In this document: one piece after another, positions 1 through 10,088 of the stretch
Numbering within the stretch: position 1 is the first letter of the stretch
Layout of the letters: every line of letters begins with the position of its first letter
NCBI RefSeq assembly: GCF_003859945.1
Contig: NZ_RQYM01000008.1
Span: 35,662 to 99,661 of the forward strand
Origin: Leucobacter sp. OH1287
GTDB lineage: Bacteria; Actinomycetota; Actinomycetes; Actinomycetales; Microbacteriaceae
Length of the DNA: 64,000 nt
Reading direction: 5' to 3'
Made by a program: the position numbers and the translations under genes
Notes under the pieces: generated by a model
The model's input: the letters and a program-made list of their open reading frames with translations, nothing else
Database searches by the model: none
What the model was told of the DNA's origin: nothing

Positions 1-345
1 ATCACCCAGAGTCCGTTTATTGTGTTTACCGCGAACGTCTTTGCGCTGATGGGTCTGCGCCAGCTCTACTTCCTGCTCGGTGGTCTGCTCGACAGGCTCG
101 AATACCTGCACTACGGTATTGCCGCGATCCTCGGCTTTATCGGTGTGAAACTGGTGCTGCACGCGATCAGCCACAACGAGCTGCCGTTTATTAACAACGG
201 TGAGCACATTGACATCTGGACACCAAACACCTGGGTGTCACTCGGCTTTATTGTGGTTGCGATGCTCGTGGCGACCATTGCAAGCCTGATCAAGATGCGC
301 AAGAGCGGCGAGCGGATCCACGGTGGTGCGTATGAAAAAGAGTAG
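1..345 (+). CDS. TerC family integral membrane protein (C-terminal part)
   Basis: The reading frame is open from the first base, so the gene starts upstream of the window; about 114 C-terminal residues are visible. The segment [15 protein letters not shown] followed by a tyrosine/leucine-rich helix, then [10 protein letters not shown] and a last membrane helix, is the conserved end of TerC proteins. The family is linked to tellurite resistance and to manganese export or metallation of secreted proteins; the substrate here cannot be told. The stop lies inside the start of leuC, so the two are probably co-transcribed. Confidence 0.85.
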   Translation: MTQSPFIVFTANVFALMGLRQLYFLLGGLLDRLEYLHYGIAAILGFIGVKLVLHAISHNELPFINNGEHIDIWTPNTWVSLGFIVVAMLVATIASLIKMRKSGERIHGGAYEKE

Positions 346-1822
346 TCAGCCGGAGGTAGCGGCCAATAGTGCTAGACCGCGCACCCTGCCCGAGAAGGTG
401 TGGGACGCACACGTTGTTGTGCCGGGGGAGAACGGTGAACCCGATCTGCTCTATATTGACCTGCACCTGATCCACGAGGTGACAAGCCCGCAGGCGTTTG
501 ACGGGCTGCGGATGGCGAACCGGCAGCTGCGGCGCGTTGATCTCACCGTTGCAACCGAGGATCACAACACCCCGACGCTCAACATCACCAGGCAGATTGC
601 CGATCTGAACAGCCGGATCCAGGTGGAGACGCTGCGCAAGAACGTGAAAGAGTTTGGTGTGCGTGCGCACCCGCTCGGCGATGCTGAGCAGGGGATTGTG
701 CACCTGGTTGGCCCGCAGCTGGGTCTAACCATGCCGGGTATTACCGTGGTCTGCGGTGACAGCCACACCTCAACCCACGGGGCGTTCGGTGCGATGGGCT
801 TTGGTATCGGCACAAGCGAGGTTGAGCACGTGTTCGCAACCCAGACGCTGCCGATGAAGCGTTTTAAGACGATGGCGATTAACGTTGAGGGTGAGCTTCG
901 CCCGGGCGTTACAGCGAAGGATATTATTCTCGCTGTGATCGCTAAAATCGGCACCGGTGGCGGGGCTGGTTACGTGCTTGAGTATCGGGGATCGGCGATC
1001 CGCAGCCTGTCGATGGAGGGGCGGATGACGATCTGCAACATGTCGATTGAGGCTGGCGCGCGCGCCGGTATGATCGCGCCCGACGAAACCACTTTTGCCT
1101 ACGTTAAAGGCCGCGAGCGTGCCCCCAAGGGCGCCGACTGGGATGAGGCGGTTGCCTACTGGAAAACCCTCGCAACCGACCCCGGCGCGAAGTTCGATAA
1201 AGAGATTTTCATTGACGCGAGCTCGCTTGAACCGTTCGTCACCTGGGGCACAAACCCCGGTCAGGGTGTGCACCTGAGCGAGGAGGTGCCGGATCCGGCA
1301 AGCTTTGACGACCCGAACGACCGGGCCGCGGCAGAGCGGGCGCTCACCTACATGGATCTGGAACCGGGCACCAAGATGAAAGACATCGCGGTTGACACCG
1401 TGTTTATGGGATCCTGCACCAACAGCCGCCTGGAGGATTTGCGCGAGTTTGCCGCGCTGATCAAGGGCAAGCGGAAAGCACCCGGTGTGCGGTTGATGGT
1501 GGTTCCCGGATCCGCTCGCGTGCGACTTGACGCTGAGGCGGAGGGGATCGACAAGGTGATTGAGGAGTTCGGCGGCGAGTGGCGTTTCGCCGGCTGTTCA
1601 ATGTGTCTCGGCATGAACCCGGACCAGCTAAAACCCGGGGAGCGGTGTGCCTCAACCTCCAACCGCAACTTTGAGGGTCGGCAGGGTAAGGGCGGGCGCA
1701 CACACCTGGTGTCGCCGCTCGTTGCCGCAGCAACCGCGATCCGCGGCACCCTGTCAAGCCCGTGGGATCTGAAACAGGATGCGGAGCGGGGGATCACCTA
1801 CGACGTCGCTGAGGGGGTTTAA
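332..1822 (+). CDS. leuC: 3-isopropylmalate dehydratase large subunit
   Basis: Isomerises 2- to 3-isopropylmalate in leucine synthesis, together with LeuD. The protein is about 496 residues, normal for bacterial LeuC. The three 4Fe-4S cysteines are seen at about C362 (FMGSCTNS) and C422/C425 (GCSMCLGMN). [15 protein letters not shown] near the N-terminus is typical. GTG codons at 323 and 326 are in frame, but the ATG at 332 is taken as start; none has a good ribosome site, consistent with coupling to the overlapping terC end. leuD follows after two bases. Confidence 0.95.
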   Translation: MKKSSQPEVAANSARPRTLPEKVWDAHVVVPGENGEPDLLYIDLHLIHEVTSPQAFDGLRMANRQLRRVDLTVATEDHNTPTLNITRQIADLNSRIQVETLRKNVKEFGVRAHPLGDAEQGIVHLVGPQLGLTMPGITVVCGDSHTSTHGAFGAMGFGIGTSEVEHVFATQTLPMKRFKTMAINVEGELRPGVTAKDIILAVIAKIGTGGGAGYVLEYRGSAIRSLSMEGRMTICNMSIEAGARAGMIAPDETTFAYVKGRERAPKGADWDEAVAYWKTLATDPGAKFDKEIFIDASSLEPFVTWGTNPGQGVHLSEEVPDPASFDDPNDRAAAERALTYMDLEPGTKMKDIAVDTVFMGSCTNSRLEDLREFAALIKGKRKAPGVRLMVVPGSARVRLDAEAEGIDKVIEEFGGEWRFAGCSMCLGMNPDQLKPGERCASTSNRNFEGRQGKGGRTHLVSPLVAAATAIRGTLSSPWDLKQDAERGITYDVAEGV

Positions 1823-1824
1823 CG

Positions 1825-2427
1825 GTGGAAAAGTTTACAACCGTCACCGGCATTGCAGCGTGCATTGAACTGTCAAACATCGACACCGACCAGATTCTGC
1901 CGGCGCAGTTTTTGAAACGGATCACCAAAAGCGGTTTTGAGGACGCGCTGTTTTATAACTGGCGACAGGATCCCGACTTCCTGCTCAACAATCCGCCCTT
2001 TAACGAGGCAAAAATCCTGATCGCCGGGCCAGACTTCGGCACCGGGTCGTCGCGTGAGCACGCGGTTTGGGCGCTGCGCGATTTCGGGTTCAGGGTTGTT
2101 ATCTCAGCCAGATTCGGTGATATTTTTCGGGGCAACGCCGGGAAACAGGGCCTGCTCGCGGCAAAAATCACGGAGGAGGAGACCCAGCAGCTGTGGGATT
2201 TGCTGAAAAAGGACCCTACCACGCCGGTGACCGTGAGCCTGGAAGACTGCACAGTTCGGTGTGGTGAACTCACGATAGAATTTGATATAGATGAATACAC
2301 TCGGTGGCGATTGCAGGAGGGGCTTGACGATATCTCGTTAACCCTCAGAAACGAAGACAAGATTGCCGCCTACGAAGCACGGCGCCCAAGTTGGATGCCG
2401 ACAACCCCGAAAGACAGCACGAGGTAA
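1825..2427 (+). CDS. leuD: 3-isopropylmalate dehydratase small subunit
   Basis: Swivelling-domain partner of LeuC in the aconitase-type isomerase. The 200-residue protein contains NIDTDQILPAQFLK near the N-terminus and GPDFGTGSSREHAVWAL, the substrate-gripping loop of LeuD. It begins with GTG two bases after leuC and ends two bases before the chosen murA start, so leuC-leuD-murA look like one transcript. A basic, serine-rich C-terminal tail ends the protein. Confidence 0.95.
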   Translation: MEKFTTVTGIAACIELSNIDTDQILPAQFLKRITKSGFEDALFYNWRQDPDFLLNNPPFNEAKILIAGPDFGTGSSREHAVWALRDFGFRVVISARFGDIFRGNAGKQGLLAAKITEEETQQLWDLLKKDPTTPVTVSLEDCTVRCGELTIEFDIDEYTRWRLQEGLDDISLTLRNEDKIAAYEARRPSWMPTTPKDSTR

Positions 2428-2429
2428 CA

Positions 2430-3812
2430 GTGAGCGATAAAACAGCAGAGGGTCTAAAACTCGACGCAAAGAAATCCGGGCAGCGAGTTGGCCTGACCTC
2501 CGATGAGATTATTATCAACGGTGGTCGCCCCCTGCGGGGACGGATCGAGGTGCGCGGCGCAAAAAACCTCGCCACCAAGGCGATGGTTGCGGCGCTTTTG
2601 GGTAAGAAAAAGAGCGTGCTGCGCAACGTCCCCAACATCTCGGATGTGCGTGTTGTTGCCGGGCTGCTCGCCCTGCACGGTGTGCTAATCACCCGCGGCA
2701 AAAACGACGAGTGGATCCTGGATCCGAGCAATGTTGAGGTGGCCCACGCGCCAGACATTGACGCGCACGCTGGCTCATCCCGTATCCCGATCCTGTTCTG
2801 TGGACCGCTGCTGCACCGTCTCGGTGAGGCGTTCATCCCAGACCTCGGCGGCTGCCGTATCGGTGACCGCCCGATTGACTTCCACCTGGACGCGCTGCGC
2901 GAGTTCGGCGCGGTTATCGAGAAACTGCCGAGCGGTATCAGCCTGACCGCACCAAACGGTTTGCACGGCGCTAACATTGAGCTGCCATACCCGTCGGTTG
3001 GCGCAACCGAGCAGGTGCTGCTAACCGCCGTGCTCGCGAAGGGTCAGACCGAGCTGCGGAACGCCGCAATCGAGCCGGAGATCGTTGACCTGATCTGCAT
3101 TCTGCAGAAGATGGGCGCGATTATCACCATCGAGGCAAACCGCGTAATCTTCATTGAGGGCGTTGAGGAGCTTGGCGGCTACAACCACAAGGCAATCTTC
3201 GACCGCAACGAGGCCGCCAGCTGGGCTGCCGCAGCGCTGGCAACAAAGGGCGACATTATGGTTGGTGGCGCCCGCCAGGAAGATATGATGACCTTCCTCA
3301 ACGCCTACCGCAAAATCGGTGGACAGTTCGAGGTGCTGGATGACGGGATCCGCTTCTGGCATGATGGCGAAGCCCTAAAACCGGTGATTATTGAGACCGA
3401 TGTGCACCCCGGGTTTATGACCGACTGGCAGCAGCCGCTGGTGGTTGCGCTAACCCAGGCGGAGGGTGTTTCCACAATCCACGAAACCGTTTACGAGAAC
3501 CGTCTCGGCTTCACCAGCGCCCTCAACAAAATGGGTGCGCAGATTGTTGTGCACGAGCAGGGCCTCGATGACGGCCAGCGACGAGTGATGCGCCGCGAGT
3601 TTGAACAGGCCGCGGTGATTACAGGGCCAACCCCGCTGCACGGCGCGGAGGTTGAGGTGCCGGATCTGCGCGGCGGCTTCAGCTACCTGATCGCGGCGCT
3701 CGCGGCGGAGGGGCAGAGCAAGATCACCAACCTCGGCATCATCTCCCGCGGGTACGAAAACTTTATTGAGAAACTCCGCAAACTCGGCGCCGACTTCATC
3801 TTCGAGGCATAA
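2430..3812 (+). CDS. murA: UDP-N-acetylglucosamine 1-carboxyvinyltransferase
   Basis: First committed step of peptidoglycan synthesis: transfer of enolpyruvate from PEP to UDP-GlcNAc. About 460 residues with an extended N-terminus before INGGRPLRGRIEVRGAKN. The GTG start is chosen because GAGG lies eight bases upstream and it directly follows leuD. The catalytic loop reads LGGCRIGDRPIDFH with Cys at about residue 142. By family knowledge a Cys here predicts fosfomycin sensitivity, unlike mycobacterial MurA with Asp. plsC starts one base after the stop. Confidence 0.95.
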   Translation: MSDKTAEGLKLDAKKSGQRVGLTSDEIIINGGRPLRGRIEVRGAKNLATKAMVAALLGKKKSVLRNVPNISDVRVVAGLLALHGVLITRGKNDEWILDPSNVEVAHAPDIDAHAGSSRIPILFCGPLLHRLGEAFIPDLGGCRIGDRPIDFHLDALREFGAVIEKLPSGISLTAPNGLHGANIELPYPSVGATEQVLLTAVLAKGQTELRNAAIEPEIVDLICILQKMGAIITIEANRVIFIEGVEELGGYNHKAIFDRNEAASWAAAALATKGDIMVGGARQEDMMTFLNAYRKIGGQFEVLDDGIRFWHDGEALKPVIIETDVHPGFMTDWQQPLVVALTQAEGVSTIHETVYENRLGFTSALNKMGAQIVVHEQGLDDGQRRVMRREFEQAAVITGPTPLHGAEVEVPDLRGGFSYLIAALAAEGQSKITNLGIISRGYENFIEKLRKLGADFIFEA

Positions 3813-3813
3813 C

Positions 3814-4581
3814 ATGCAGCAGACAATCAAACTCAAGGGCCGTTCCTCACCAGAGAAGCGACGCCCGTCGATGTTCTGGTTGTTTGGGCCGATTGTTAAC
3901 AACATCTGGCGTCTGTTCACCAAATATCGGATCACCCCCGGCTCGAAACTGCCCGCAACCGGGCCGTTCATCGTCGCCAGCAACCACTTTAGTGAGGTGG
4001 ATCCGCTGGTTGTCGCCGTCGGTGTTTACCGCCTTGGCAGGCTGCCACGGTTTATGGCGAAGGCGTCACTGTTTCGGGTGCCGGTGCTCGGCTGGGTGCT
4101 GCGCTCAACCGGGCAGATCGCTGTTGAACGCAACCGCGGTCAGCGCAACAGCAGCAACCCGATCGCTGCCGCACAGCAGCTGATCGCAAACCAGTCGGGC
4201 ATTATCATCTACCCAGAGGGGACGCTCACCCGCGACCCGTCACTGTGGCCGATGCGCGGCAAATCGGGTGCGATCAGGATCGCGCTTGAACACAAGATTC
4301 CGCTCTATCCGATGGCGCACTGGGGAGCCCAGCAGATTAAGGGCCGCTACAGCAAGGGCCTCAGCCTGTTCCCGCGTAAGCAGCTCTCTTTGGCGGTGGG
4401 GGATCCGCTGGATCTCAGCGAGTTTGAGGGCAAGGAACTAACCCAGCAGGTGCTCGCGGACGCAACCGACAAACTGATGGCGGAGATCACCAGGCTGGTG
4501 GCGAAACTGCGCGGCGAGAAAGCACCGGAGACGCGGTGGGATCCGGCCGCAACCGGCCAGGCAGAGACGGGCAGGTTCTAG
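3814..4581 (+). CDS. plsC: 1-acyl-sn-glycerol-3-phosphate acyltransferase
   Basis: Acylates lysophosphatidate to phosphatidate at the inner face of the membrane. The HX4D acyltransferase motif is NHFSEVD at about residue 55. RNSSNP and YPEGTLTRDP form the glycerophosphate-binding blocks. The length of about 255 residues is usual. The ATG two bases past murA gives the expected N-terminus. It sits directly before gpsA, which makes the glycerol-3-phosphate that feeds this pathway. Confidence 0.92.
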   Translation: MQQTIKLKGRSSPEKRRPSMFWLFGPIVNNIWRLFTKYRITPGSKLPATGPFIVASNHFSEVDPLVVAVGVYRLGRLPRFMAKASLFRVPVLGWVLRSTGQIAVERNRGQRNSSNPIAAAQQLIANQSGIIIYPEGTLTRDPSLWPMRGKSGAIRIALEHKIPLYPMAHWGAQQIKGRYSKGLSLFPRKQLSLAVGDPLDLSEFEGKELTQQVLADATDKLMAEITRLVAKLRGEKAPETRWDPAATGQAETGRF

Positions 4582-4583
4582 CC

Positions 4584-5690
4584 GTGGCAGCGCGCAAAAA
4601 ACGACCGACCGGCCCGAAAGTCGCCGTGATTGGCGCGGGAAGTTTCGGCACAACCTTCGCGAAGATCCTGTGTGATGCGGGGTGTGACGTGGTGCTGTGG
4701 GCGAGACGCGACGAGGTTGCCAGCGAGATCAACATGGGGCACCGTAACTCCCGCTACCTGCACGGCATTAACCTGCCGAAACAGCTGGTTGCAACAAGCG
4801 ATATTGACGAGGCCGTGAGCGGCGCCGAGATGGTGTTTTACGCGGTTCCGAGCCAGACAATGCGCGCGAACCTGGTGGCGTCAAAACCGTATTTCCGACG
4901 TGACGCGATCGCGGTTAGTCTCGTCAAGGGTGTTGAGAAGGGCACCCGGCAGCGGATGAGCGAGGTTATGACCGAGTCGCTGGAAATCCCGATTGAGCAG
5001 GTTGCGATTGTTAGCGGCCCAAACATTGCGCTTGAGATCGCGAAGGAACAGCCAACCGGTGCGCTCGTCGCCTGTGTTGACCTGGATAACGCCGACTGGG
5101 TTGCCAGGGCCTGCCACACCGCATACTTCAAAACCTACATCAGCACGGATGTCACCGGCACCGAGCTTGGCGGTGTGCTGAAGAACCTGATCGCGCTCGC
5201 GATCGGCATTGTCGACGGTGTCGGCTACGGCGAAAACACTAAAGCGTCGATTATTACGCGCGGTCTCGCCGAGATGACCGAGTTCGCTGTCGCCTCCGGC
5301 GCAAACCCGACAACCATGTCGGGTCTTGCCGGGCTGGGGGATCTGATCACAACCTGCCAGTCGCCGCTCTCACGCAACTCAACCGCGGGCCGGCTGATCG
5401 GTCAGGGCTACACGCTGCAGGAAACAACCTCGGAAATGAACCAGGTCGCTGAGGGGATCAGCTCGGTTGAGCCGGTGCTTGAGCTTGCCCAAAAGCGTGG
5501 CGTGGAGATGCCGATTGTGCAGCAGGTTAAGATGGTGCTTGACGGCACAATGAAGCCAGCGGATCTCGCTCCCCACCTCGCAACCGAGGACGATGTGCCG
5601 CAGGAGGAGCTGAACCTGACGGCGGAGCCGGTTCGTGATTCAGCTTGGGAATGGTTTAAGAAGCTTTTTAGTAGGGAGTCAGAACAGTGA
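4584..5690 (+). CDS. gpsA: glycerol-3-phosphate dehydrogenase [NAD(P)+]
   Basis: Reduces dihydroxyacetone phosphate to sn-glycerol-3-phosphate for phospholipid synthesis. The Rossmann motif VIGAGSFGTTFAKI lies close to the N-terminus. The C-terminal domain holds GVLKNLIALAIGIVDG with the catalytic Lys, and LAGLGDLITTC. About 368 residues, slightly long because of a charged 30-residue tail. Begins with GTG two bases after plsC; the stop overlaps the ddl start as GTGA, a tight coupling. Confidence 0.95.
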   Translation: MAARKKRPTGPKVAVIGAGSFGTTFAKILCDAGCDVVLWARRDEVASEINMGHRNSRYLHGINLPKQLVATSDIDEAVSGAEMVFYAVPSQTMRANLVASKPYFRRDAIAVSLVKGVEKGTRQRMSEVMTESLEIPIEQVAIVSGPNIALEIAKEQPTGALVACVDLDNADWVARACHTAYFKTYISTDVTGTELGGVLKNLIALAIGIVDGVGYGENTKASIITRGLAEMTEFAVASGANPTTMSGLAGLGDLITTCQSPLSRNSTAGRLIGQGYTLQETTSEMNQVAEGISSVEPVLELAQKRGVEMPIVQQVKMVLDGTMKPADLAPHLATEDDVPQEELNLTAEPVRDSAWEWFKKLFSRESEQ

Positions 5691-6817
5691 CAACTGCAGG
5701 CAGTAAAACAGCGTCCACCGGTGAGAAGCTAACCATCGCGCTGCTCTTCGGCGGCCGCTCCAGCGAGCACAGTGTCAGCTGTGTGACAGCGAACAGCGTC
5801 TACCAGTCGCTTGACCACAGCCGCTACAGTGTTGTGCCGGTTGGGATCACAAAGAACGGCGAGCTTGTGCGGGTCACCCCGGAGGAGCTTGGGCAGTTCA
5901 GCCTCGACAGTGAACAGCTGCCGGAGGTGCCAGCAACCGGCAACCGGGTAGTTTGGCCGGGATCCGTTAACGACCACACCCTCCGTGAGGTGAGTGACGA
6001 AGGAACCCTTGAACCGGTTGCGAAAATCGACGTTGTGCTGCCGATGCTCCACGGTCCGTGGGGTGAGGACGGCAGCGTGCAGGGCATGTGCGAGTTCATC
6101 AACCTGCCCTATGTTGGCAGCGGGGTGCTCTCGTCCGCTCTCTGCATGGACAAGCACACCCTCAAGGTTGTGCTCGCCGCCGCAGGCATCGCGGTTGCGC
6201 CGTGGAACACGGTCACACAGCAGCAGCTCGATGCGGATCCGGCAATCATCAAAACCCTCGATGCGGGCCTTAACTACCCGCTGTTTGTGAAACCGGCGCG
6301 CGCCGGCTCAAGCGTTGGTGTTAGCAGAATCACCGACCCGAGCGAGCTTGCTGAGGCGATCGCGGTTGCGCTGAAAGAGGATCACACGGTGCTGATCGAG
6401 TCGGGCATTAGCGGCCGCGAGGTTGAGATTGCGGTGCTCGAAAACCGTGACATGCGCAGCCTGCGCGCGAGCGACTGCATCGGCGAGATTGTGTTCAACG
6501 GCAGAGACTTCTACGATTTTGAGTCGAAGTATCTGGGCGCTGCGGGCGCTGACGTGGTGCTGCCCGCTGATGTCACCGCTGAGGAGTATCAGGCGATCCG
6601 CGACGAAGCCTTTAAGGCGTTCCGGGCTGCCGGCTGCGCTGTTTACGCGCGGCTCGATTTCTTCCTCACCGAGAACGGGCCGGTGTTAAACGAGATCAAC
6701 ACCCTGCCCGGGTTTACGCCGATCTCAATGTACCCGAAGCTGTGGCAGCAGTCGGGTCTTGGCTACAGCGACCTGCTGACCGAACTGATCGAGCTGGCGC
6801 GGCTCACCAAGCGCTAG
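5687..6817 (+). CDS. ddl: D-alanine--D-alanine ligase
   Basis: Makes the D-Ala-D-Ala dipeptide of peptidoglycan using ATP in the cytoplasm. The 376-residue protein has an N-terminal FGGRSSEHSVSC loop, the ATP-grasp segment VKPARAGSSVGVSRI, and the Mg-binding end ARLDFFLTENGPVLNEINT with LPGFTPISMYPKLW. The GTG start overlaps the gpsA stop by four bases. Last gene of the murA-plsC-gpsA-ddl run; the next gene is on the opposite strand. Confidence 0.95.
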   Translation: MTTAGSKTASTGEKLTIALLFGGRSSEHSVSCVTANSVYQSLDHSRYSVVPVGITKNGELVRVTPEELGQFSLDSEQLPEVPATGNRVVWPGSVNDHTLREVSDEGTLEPVAKIDVVLPMLHGPWGEDGSVQGMCEFINLPYVGSGVLSSALCMDKHTLKVVLAAAGIAVAPWNTVTQQQLDADPAIIKTLDAGLNYPLFVKPARAGSSVGVSRITDPSELAEAIAVALKEDHTVLIESGISGREVEIAVLENRDMRSLRASDCIGEIVFNGRDFYDFESKYLGAAGADVVLPADVTAEEYQAIRDEAFKAFRAAGCAVYARLDFFLTENGPVLNEINTLPGFTPISMYPKLWQQSGLGYSDLLTELIELARLTKR

Positions 6818-6881
6818 TTAGCGCTGCCGCCGCTGTTCTCCAACAGGGGTGTCACCGCCGCCGTTAGCCGCCGCTGTTTTC
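6818..6881 (-). repeat. duplicated 3' end of the DUF3515 gene
   Basis: On the minus strand the gene ends with AACAGCGGCGGCTAAC, and about 45 bases further downstream the similar AACAGCGGCGGCAGCGCTAAC occurs, again with an in-phase-looking TAA. A GGCGGCGGTGAC segment in between looks like a further partial copy. This is one of several loci in the window where a gene end including its stop codon is echoed. Confidence 0.6.
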
Positions 6882-7406
6882 ATCATCCCCGCTGACACTG
6901 TCATCGGTTGAGTTAAGGTCGTTTGAGTTCAGCTCCGTGTCGGTGCTGCTGCACTGGCGCACCTGCGGCAGCTGCTGCACAGCGGCCGACAGCTCCAGCA
7001 GTGTGTCGGTGCCGCTGATCTGCTCCGAATCGACAAGCACATCAAATCCGGGTTCACGGCCGTAGGCGGTGAACCGGTACTTCGGCGCCTCCGTGTCATC
7101 AACCACCCAGTCAACGTCGTTAACCGTGATGCACGCCTGCTCGGTCGGCTGGGTTACGGCGAGACCGCAGCGCACAATCACCGCGGTTGGATCCCCCCAC
7201 GCACCGGTTGCCTGCGCGTTGGTTGACCGCTTCTCAAGCTCACCGATTGTCGCGGGTAGTCGTACCGTCACTTGCGCGCACAGCGGATTGTTCGCGTCCT
7301 CGGCGGGCTCCAGCGACACCGTGCCCGCACAGCCGGTCAGCGCGATGGTCGCTGCGGCAGCGGCGAGAGCGGAAGCGGCGGTTAGGGGTCGTAAAAATTT
7401 CAGCAC
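6864..7406 (-). CDS. DUF3515 family lipoprotein
   Basis: A 180-residue predicted lipoprotein of unknown function. The N-terminus has a basic start, a hydrophobic stretch and the lipobox ALTGC around residues 22-26, so Cys26 would be lipid-modified and the protein tethered outside the membrane. The core NPLCAQVTVRLPATIGEL and the later RCG...PTEQAC motif match DUF3515, an actinobacterial family usually found next to ddl and thiL as here. The C-terminal 20 residues are Ser/Asp/Asn-rich and look disordered. Confidence 0.85.
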   Translation of the reverse strand: MLKFLRPLTAASALAAAAATIALTGCAGTVSLEPAEDANNPLCAQVTVRLPATIGELEKRSTNAQATGAWGDPTAVIVRCGLAVTQPTEQACITVNDVDWVVDDTEAPKYRFTAYGREPGFDVLVDSEQISGTDTLLELSAAVQQLPQVRQCSSTDTELNSNDLNSTDDSVSGDDENSGG

Positions 7407-7450
7407 ACTTCAAGGGTAACGCTAAAACCTCAAGGGTAAAATTTTTATCT

Positions 7451-7481
7451 GGCGGATCCGCCAAAACCCCGTCCGGGGAAA
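7451..7481. promoter_or_regulatory. GC-rich palindromes ahead of thiL
   Basis: The DUF3515-thiL divergent spacer holds GGCGGATCCGCC, a perfect 12-base palindrome around a GGATCC, followed by CCCC-GTCC-GGGG, a short hairpin. AT-rich DNA just upstream (AAAATTTTTATC) could hold a promoter for thiL. A role as operator is a guess. Confidence 0.35.
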
Positions 7482-7495
7482 ACACAGCGAAGCGA

Positions 7496-8494
7496 GTGGT
7501 GAAGGTGAATAGCGGCGAGCAAACAGTCGGTGAGATTGGTGAACTGGCGCTGCTTGATGTGATCCTCGCCGAATTAAAAACCCCAGACTGTGCAACGGTT
7601 GCAAACGGCGATGATGCCGCGGTGCTGCGACACAGCGGCGACACCGTGATCACAACGGACACGATGATTGAGGGGCCAGACTTCCGGCTCGACTGGCACA
7701 CCGGTTTCGAGCTCGGGCAGAAACTTGCGGCAACGAACCTCGCAGACGTCGCCGCGATGGGGGCAACTCCGACCGTGCTAACCGTCGCAATCGCCTGCCC
7801 GCCCGAAACCAGGGTTGACTTCCTGCGGCAGATAGCGCGCGGTCTAACCCACGCCTGCGACCGGCTCGCGCCCGGAACTGCGGTTGTTGGCGGGGATCTC
7901 GCAACCGCGAAACAGCTTGTCTGCGCGGTCACAGCGCTCGGTGAGATGTGCGGCAGAAAACCGGTCACCAGGTCGGGTGCCAGGCCGGGAATGGTTATCG
8001 CCTACGCGGGGCTTCTCGGGCTCTCGGGTTACGGCCTGCAACTGCTCGCTGAACACGGCCGCCAGGAAGCCGAGCGGCTCTGCCCGCGGGCGCTTTACGA
8101 ACACCTCACCCCGTCCGCTGCGGTGAGCGCGGGTGTGACGGCCGCCGAGGCGGGCGCGGGCGCGATGCTCGATGTCTCAGACGGGCTGGTGCTTGACGCG
8201 GCAAGAATCACCAGGGCAAGCGGTGTGCGGGTGAGCCTCAGCAGCGAGCAGCTGCAGCGGGTTAACGCGGGGAGGGTGGATCCACCCGGGCCGCCCCTTA
8301 ACAGCATGCTCTACGGCGGTGAGGATCACGGTATGCTCGCCTGTTTTCAGGCGGCGAGTGTGCCTCCCGAGTTCACCGTGATTGGGCAGATTATCGCGGG
8401 CAGACCGGCGGTTTTGCTCGACGGTGAGGAGCTTAGTGGGAGCGGCTGGGATCCGTTTCAAAACAGCGGAAACCTCAGCTCGCAGGCACCTTAG
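7496..8494 (+). CDS. thiL: thiamine-monophosphate kinase
   Basis: Phosphorylates thiamine monophosphate to the cofactor thiamine diphosphate. TVGEIGELALLDVI at the N-terminus, NGDDAAVL and TTDTMIEGPDF are the ATP/Mg-binding motifs of the PurM/ThiL fold, and AMLDVSDGLVLDA lies in the second half. The frame is open from 7187, but the upstream part is antisense to the lipoprotein gene, so a start near 7496-7505 (GTG codons) is preferred. About 330 residues. Start position is uncertain because no strong ribosome site is present. Confidence 0.88.
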   Translation: MVKVNSGEQTVGEIGELALLDVILAELKTPDCATVANGDDAAVLRHSGDTVITTDTMIEGPDFRLDWHTGFELGQKLAATNLADVAAMGATPTVLTVAIACPPETRVDFLRQIARGLTHACDRLAPGTAVVGGDLATAKQLVCAVTALGEMCGRKPVTRSGARPGMVIAYAGLLGLSGYGLQLLAEHGRQEAERLCPRALYEHLTPSAAVSAGVTAAEAGAGAMLDVSDGLVLDAARITRASGVRVSLSSEQLQRVNAGRVDPPGPPLNSMLYGGEDHGMLACFQAASVPPEFTVIGQIIAGRPAVLLDGEELSGSGWDPFQNSGNLSSQAP

Positions 8495-8580
8495 GCAATA
8501 AAATGCACATTTTGCAGTGTGTAACCGGTATTCTTGATTACGTTGCATGTGCTTAATCAAATTATTTGAAAGGAAGTGAG

Positions 8581-10050
8581 ATGGCACTTACCCAGCAGGA
8601 GAAAGAGCTGCTAGAACGCGTTGAAGGTCGCCTCGCAATCGGTGGCGAGTGGGTTGACGCTGAAGACGGCGGCACCCTGGATGTTTTTGATCCAGCAACC
8701 GGCGAGCTGCTGAAGAGCATCGCGGATGCGACAGTTGCTGACGCGGAGCGGGCACTTGACGCGGCCGTTGCAGCTCAGGCTGAATGGGCTAAAACTCCTG
8801 CGCGCCAGCGCTCACAGATTCTGCGCACCGCGTTCGACCTGCTGCAGGAGAAGCGTGATGACTTCGCACTGCTGATGACCCTGGAAATGGGTAAGCCACT
8901 CGCTGAGGCAAACGGTGAGGTCACCTACGGCGGTGAGTTCCTGCGCTGGTTCTCTGAGGAGGCTGTGCGGATCGGCGGTCGTTTCGGCCAGAACCCAGAG
9001 GGCACCGGTGACATGATCGTCTCCAAGCTGCCTGTTGGCCCATGCTACTTCATCACCCCGTGGAATTTCCCACTGGCGATGGCAACCCGCAAGATCGCGC
9101 CAGCGCTCGCAGCCGGTTGTACTGTCGTTATCAAACCAGCGGCTCTCACCCCGCTGACAACCATCTACTTCCAGCAGCTGCTTGAGGAGGCTGGCCTGCC
9201 AGCGGGTGTTGTAAACGTTGTGCAGACAAGCCGTTCAAGCGCACAGTCAGCAACCCTGCTCGCAGACACCCGTCTGCGCAAGCTCAGCTTCACCGGCTCA
9301 ACCCCGGTTGGCGTGAAACTGCTTGAGGCAGCCGCCAAGAACGTGCTGCGCACCTCAATGGAGCTCGGCGGTAACGCACCTCTGATCGTTTTTGATGATG
9401 CCGACGTTGACACCGCGATCGAGGGTATCCTCGCCGCGAAGTTCCGCAACATCGGCCAGGCCTGCACCGCCGCTAACCGCATCTACGTGCAGGAGGGTAT
9501 CGCCGACGAGATCGCTTCCCGCCTGTCAGAGCGTGTTTCTGCGATGAAGGTTGGCCGCGGTACCGAGGAGGGCGTACAGATCGGTGCGCTCGTTGAGCGG
9601 AAGGCTGTTGACAATGTGCAGCGTCTCGTTGCTGACGCACGGGATCGCGGCGCAGACGTGCTCACCGGCGGTAACGCGCTGGAGGGAGAGGGCTGCTTCT
9701 TCGAGCCAACCGTTGTTGACAAGCTGACAACCGAGGCCGCTATGGTGCAGGAGGAAATCTTCGGCCCTGTTCTCGGTATTGTCCGTTTCAAGACCGAGCA
9801 GGAGGCAATCGACCTCGCAAACGACACCGAGTACGGACTCGCAAGCTACGTCTTCACCGAGAACCTCGCCCGTGCACAGCGCATGATCACCGAGATTCAG
9901 GCGGGTATGATGGCGGTTAACGCGGGCGTTATGTCAAACGCTGCTGCGCCGTTCGGTGGCATCAAGCAGTCCGGCATCGGCCGCGAGGGCAGCCACGAGG
10001 GTATCGAAGAGTTCCTGTCAACCAAGTACACCTTCATCCCTAACCGCTAG
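8581..10050 (+). CDS. gabD: succinate-semialdehyde dehydrogenase (NADP+)
   Basis: Oxidises succinate semialdehyde to succinate, feeding GABA or related carbon into the TCA cycle. The 489-residue aldehyde dehydrogenase shows [12 protein letters not shown], the cofactor loop FTGSTPVG, the general base in MELGGNAP and the nucleophile Cys in [11 protein letters not shown]. Start is the ATG eight bases after AAAGGAAG. Codon use is richer in CCA, TCA and GCA than its neighbours, like the ribosomal protein genes, which suggests strong expression. A large hairpin follows. Other semialdehyde substrates are possible. Confidence 0.88.
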   Translation: MALTQQEKELLERVEGRLAIGGEWVDAEDGGTLDVFDPATGELLKSIADATVADAERALDAAVAAQAEWAKTPARQRSQILRTAFDLLQEKRDDFALLMTLEMGKPLAEANGEVTYGGEFLRWFSEEAVRIGGRFGQNPEGTGDMIVSKLPVGPCYFITPWNFPLAMATRKIAPALAAGCTVVIKPAALTPLTTIYFQQLLEEAGLPAGVVNVVQTSRSSAQSATLLADTRLRKLSFTGSTPVGVKLLEAAAKNVLRTSMELGGNAPLIVFDDADVDTAIEGILAAKFRNIGQACTAANRIYVQEGIADEIASRLSERVSAMKVGRGTEEGVQIGALVERKAVDNVQRLVADARDRGADVLTGGNALEGEGCFFEPTVVDKLTTEAAMVQEEIFGPVLGIVRFKTEQEAIDLANDTEYGLASYVFTENLARAQRMITEIQAGMMAVNAGVMSNAAAPFGGIKQSGIGREGSHEGIEEFLSTKYTFIPNR

Positions 10051-10088
10051 GCCAGCCTAGCCAGTTTTGGCGGGTGGACCCCGCCACG

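Noticed and set aside
7187..7495. N-terminal extension of ThiL
   Set aside because: It is antisense to the DUF3515 gene, and the residues do not resemble ThiL; conserved sequence begins near 7520.
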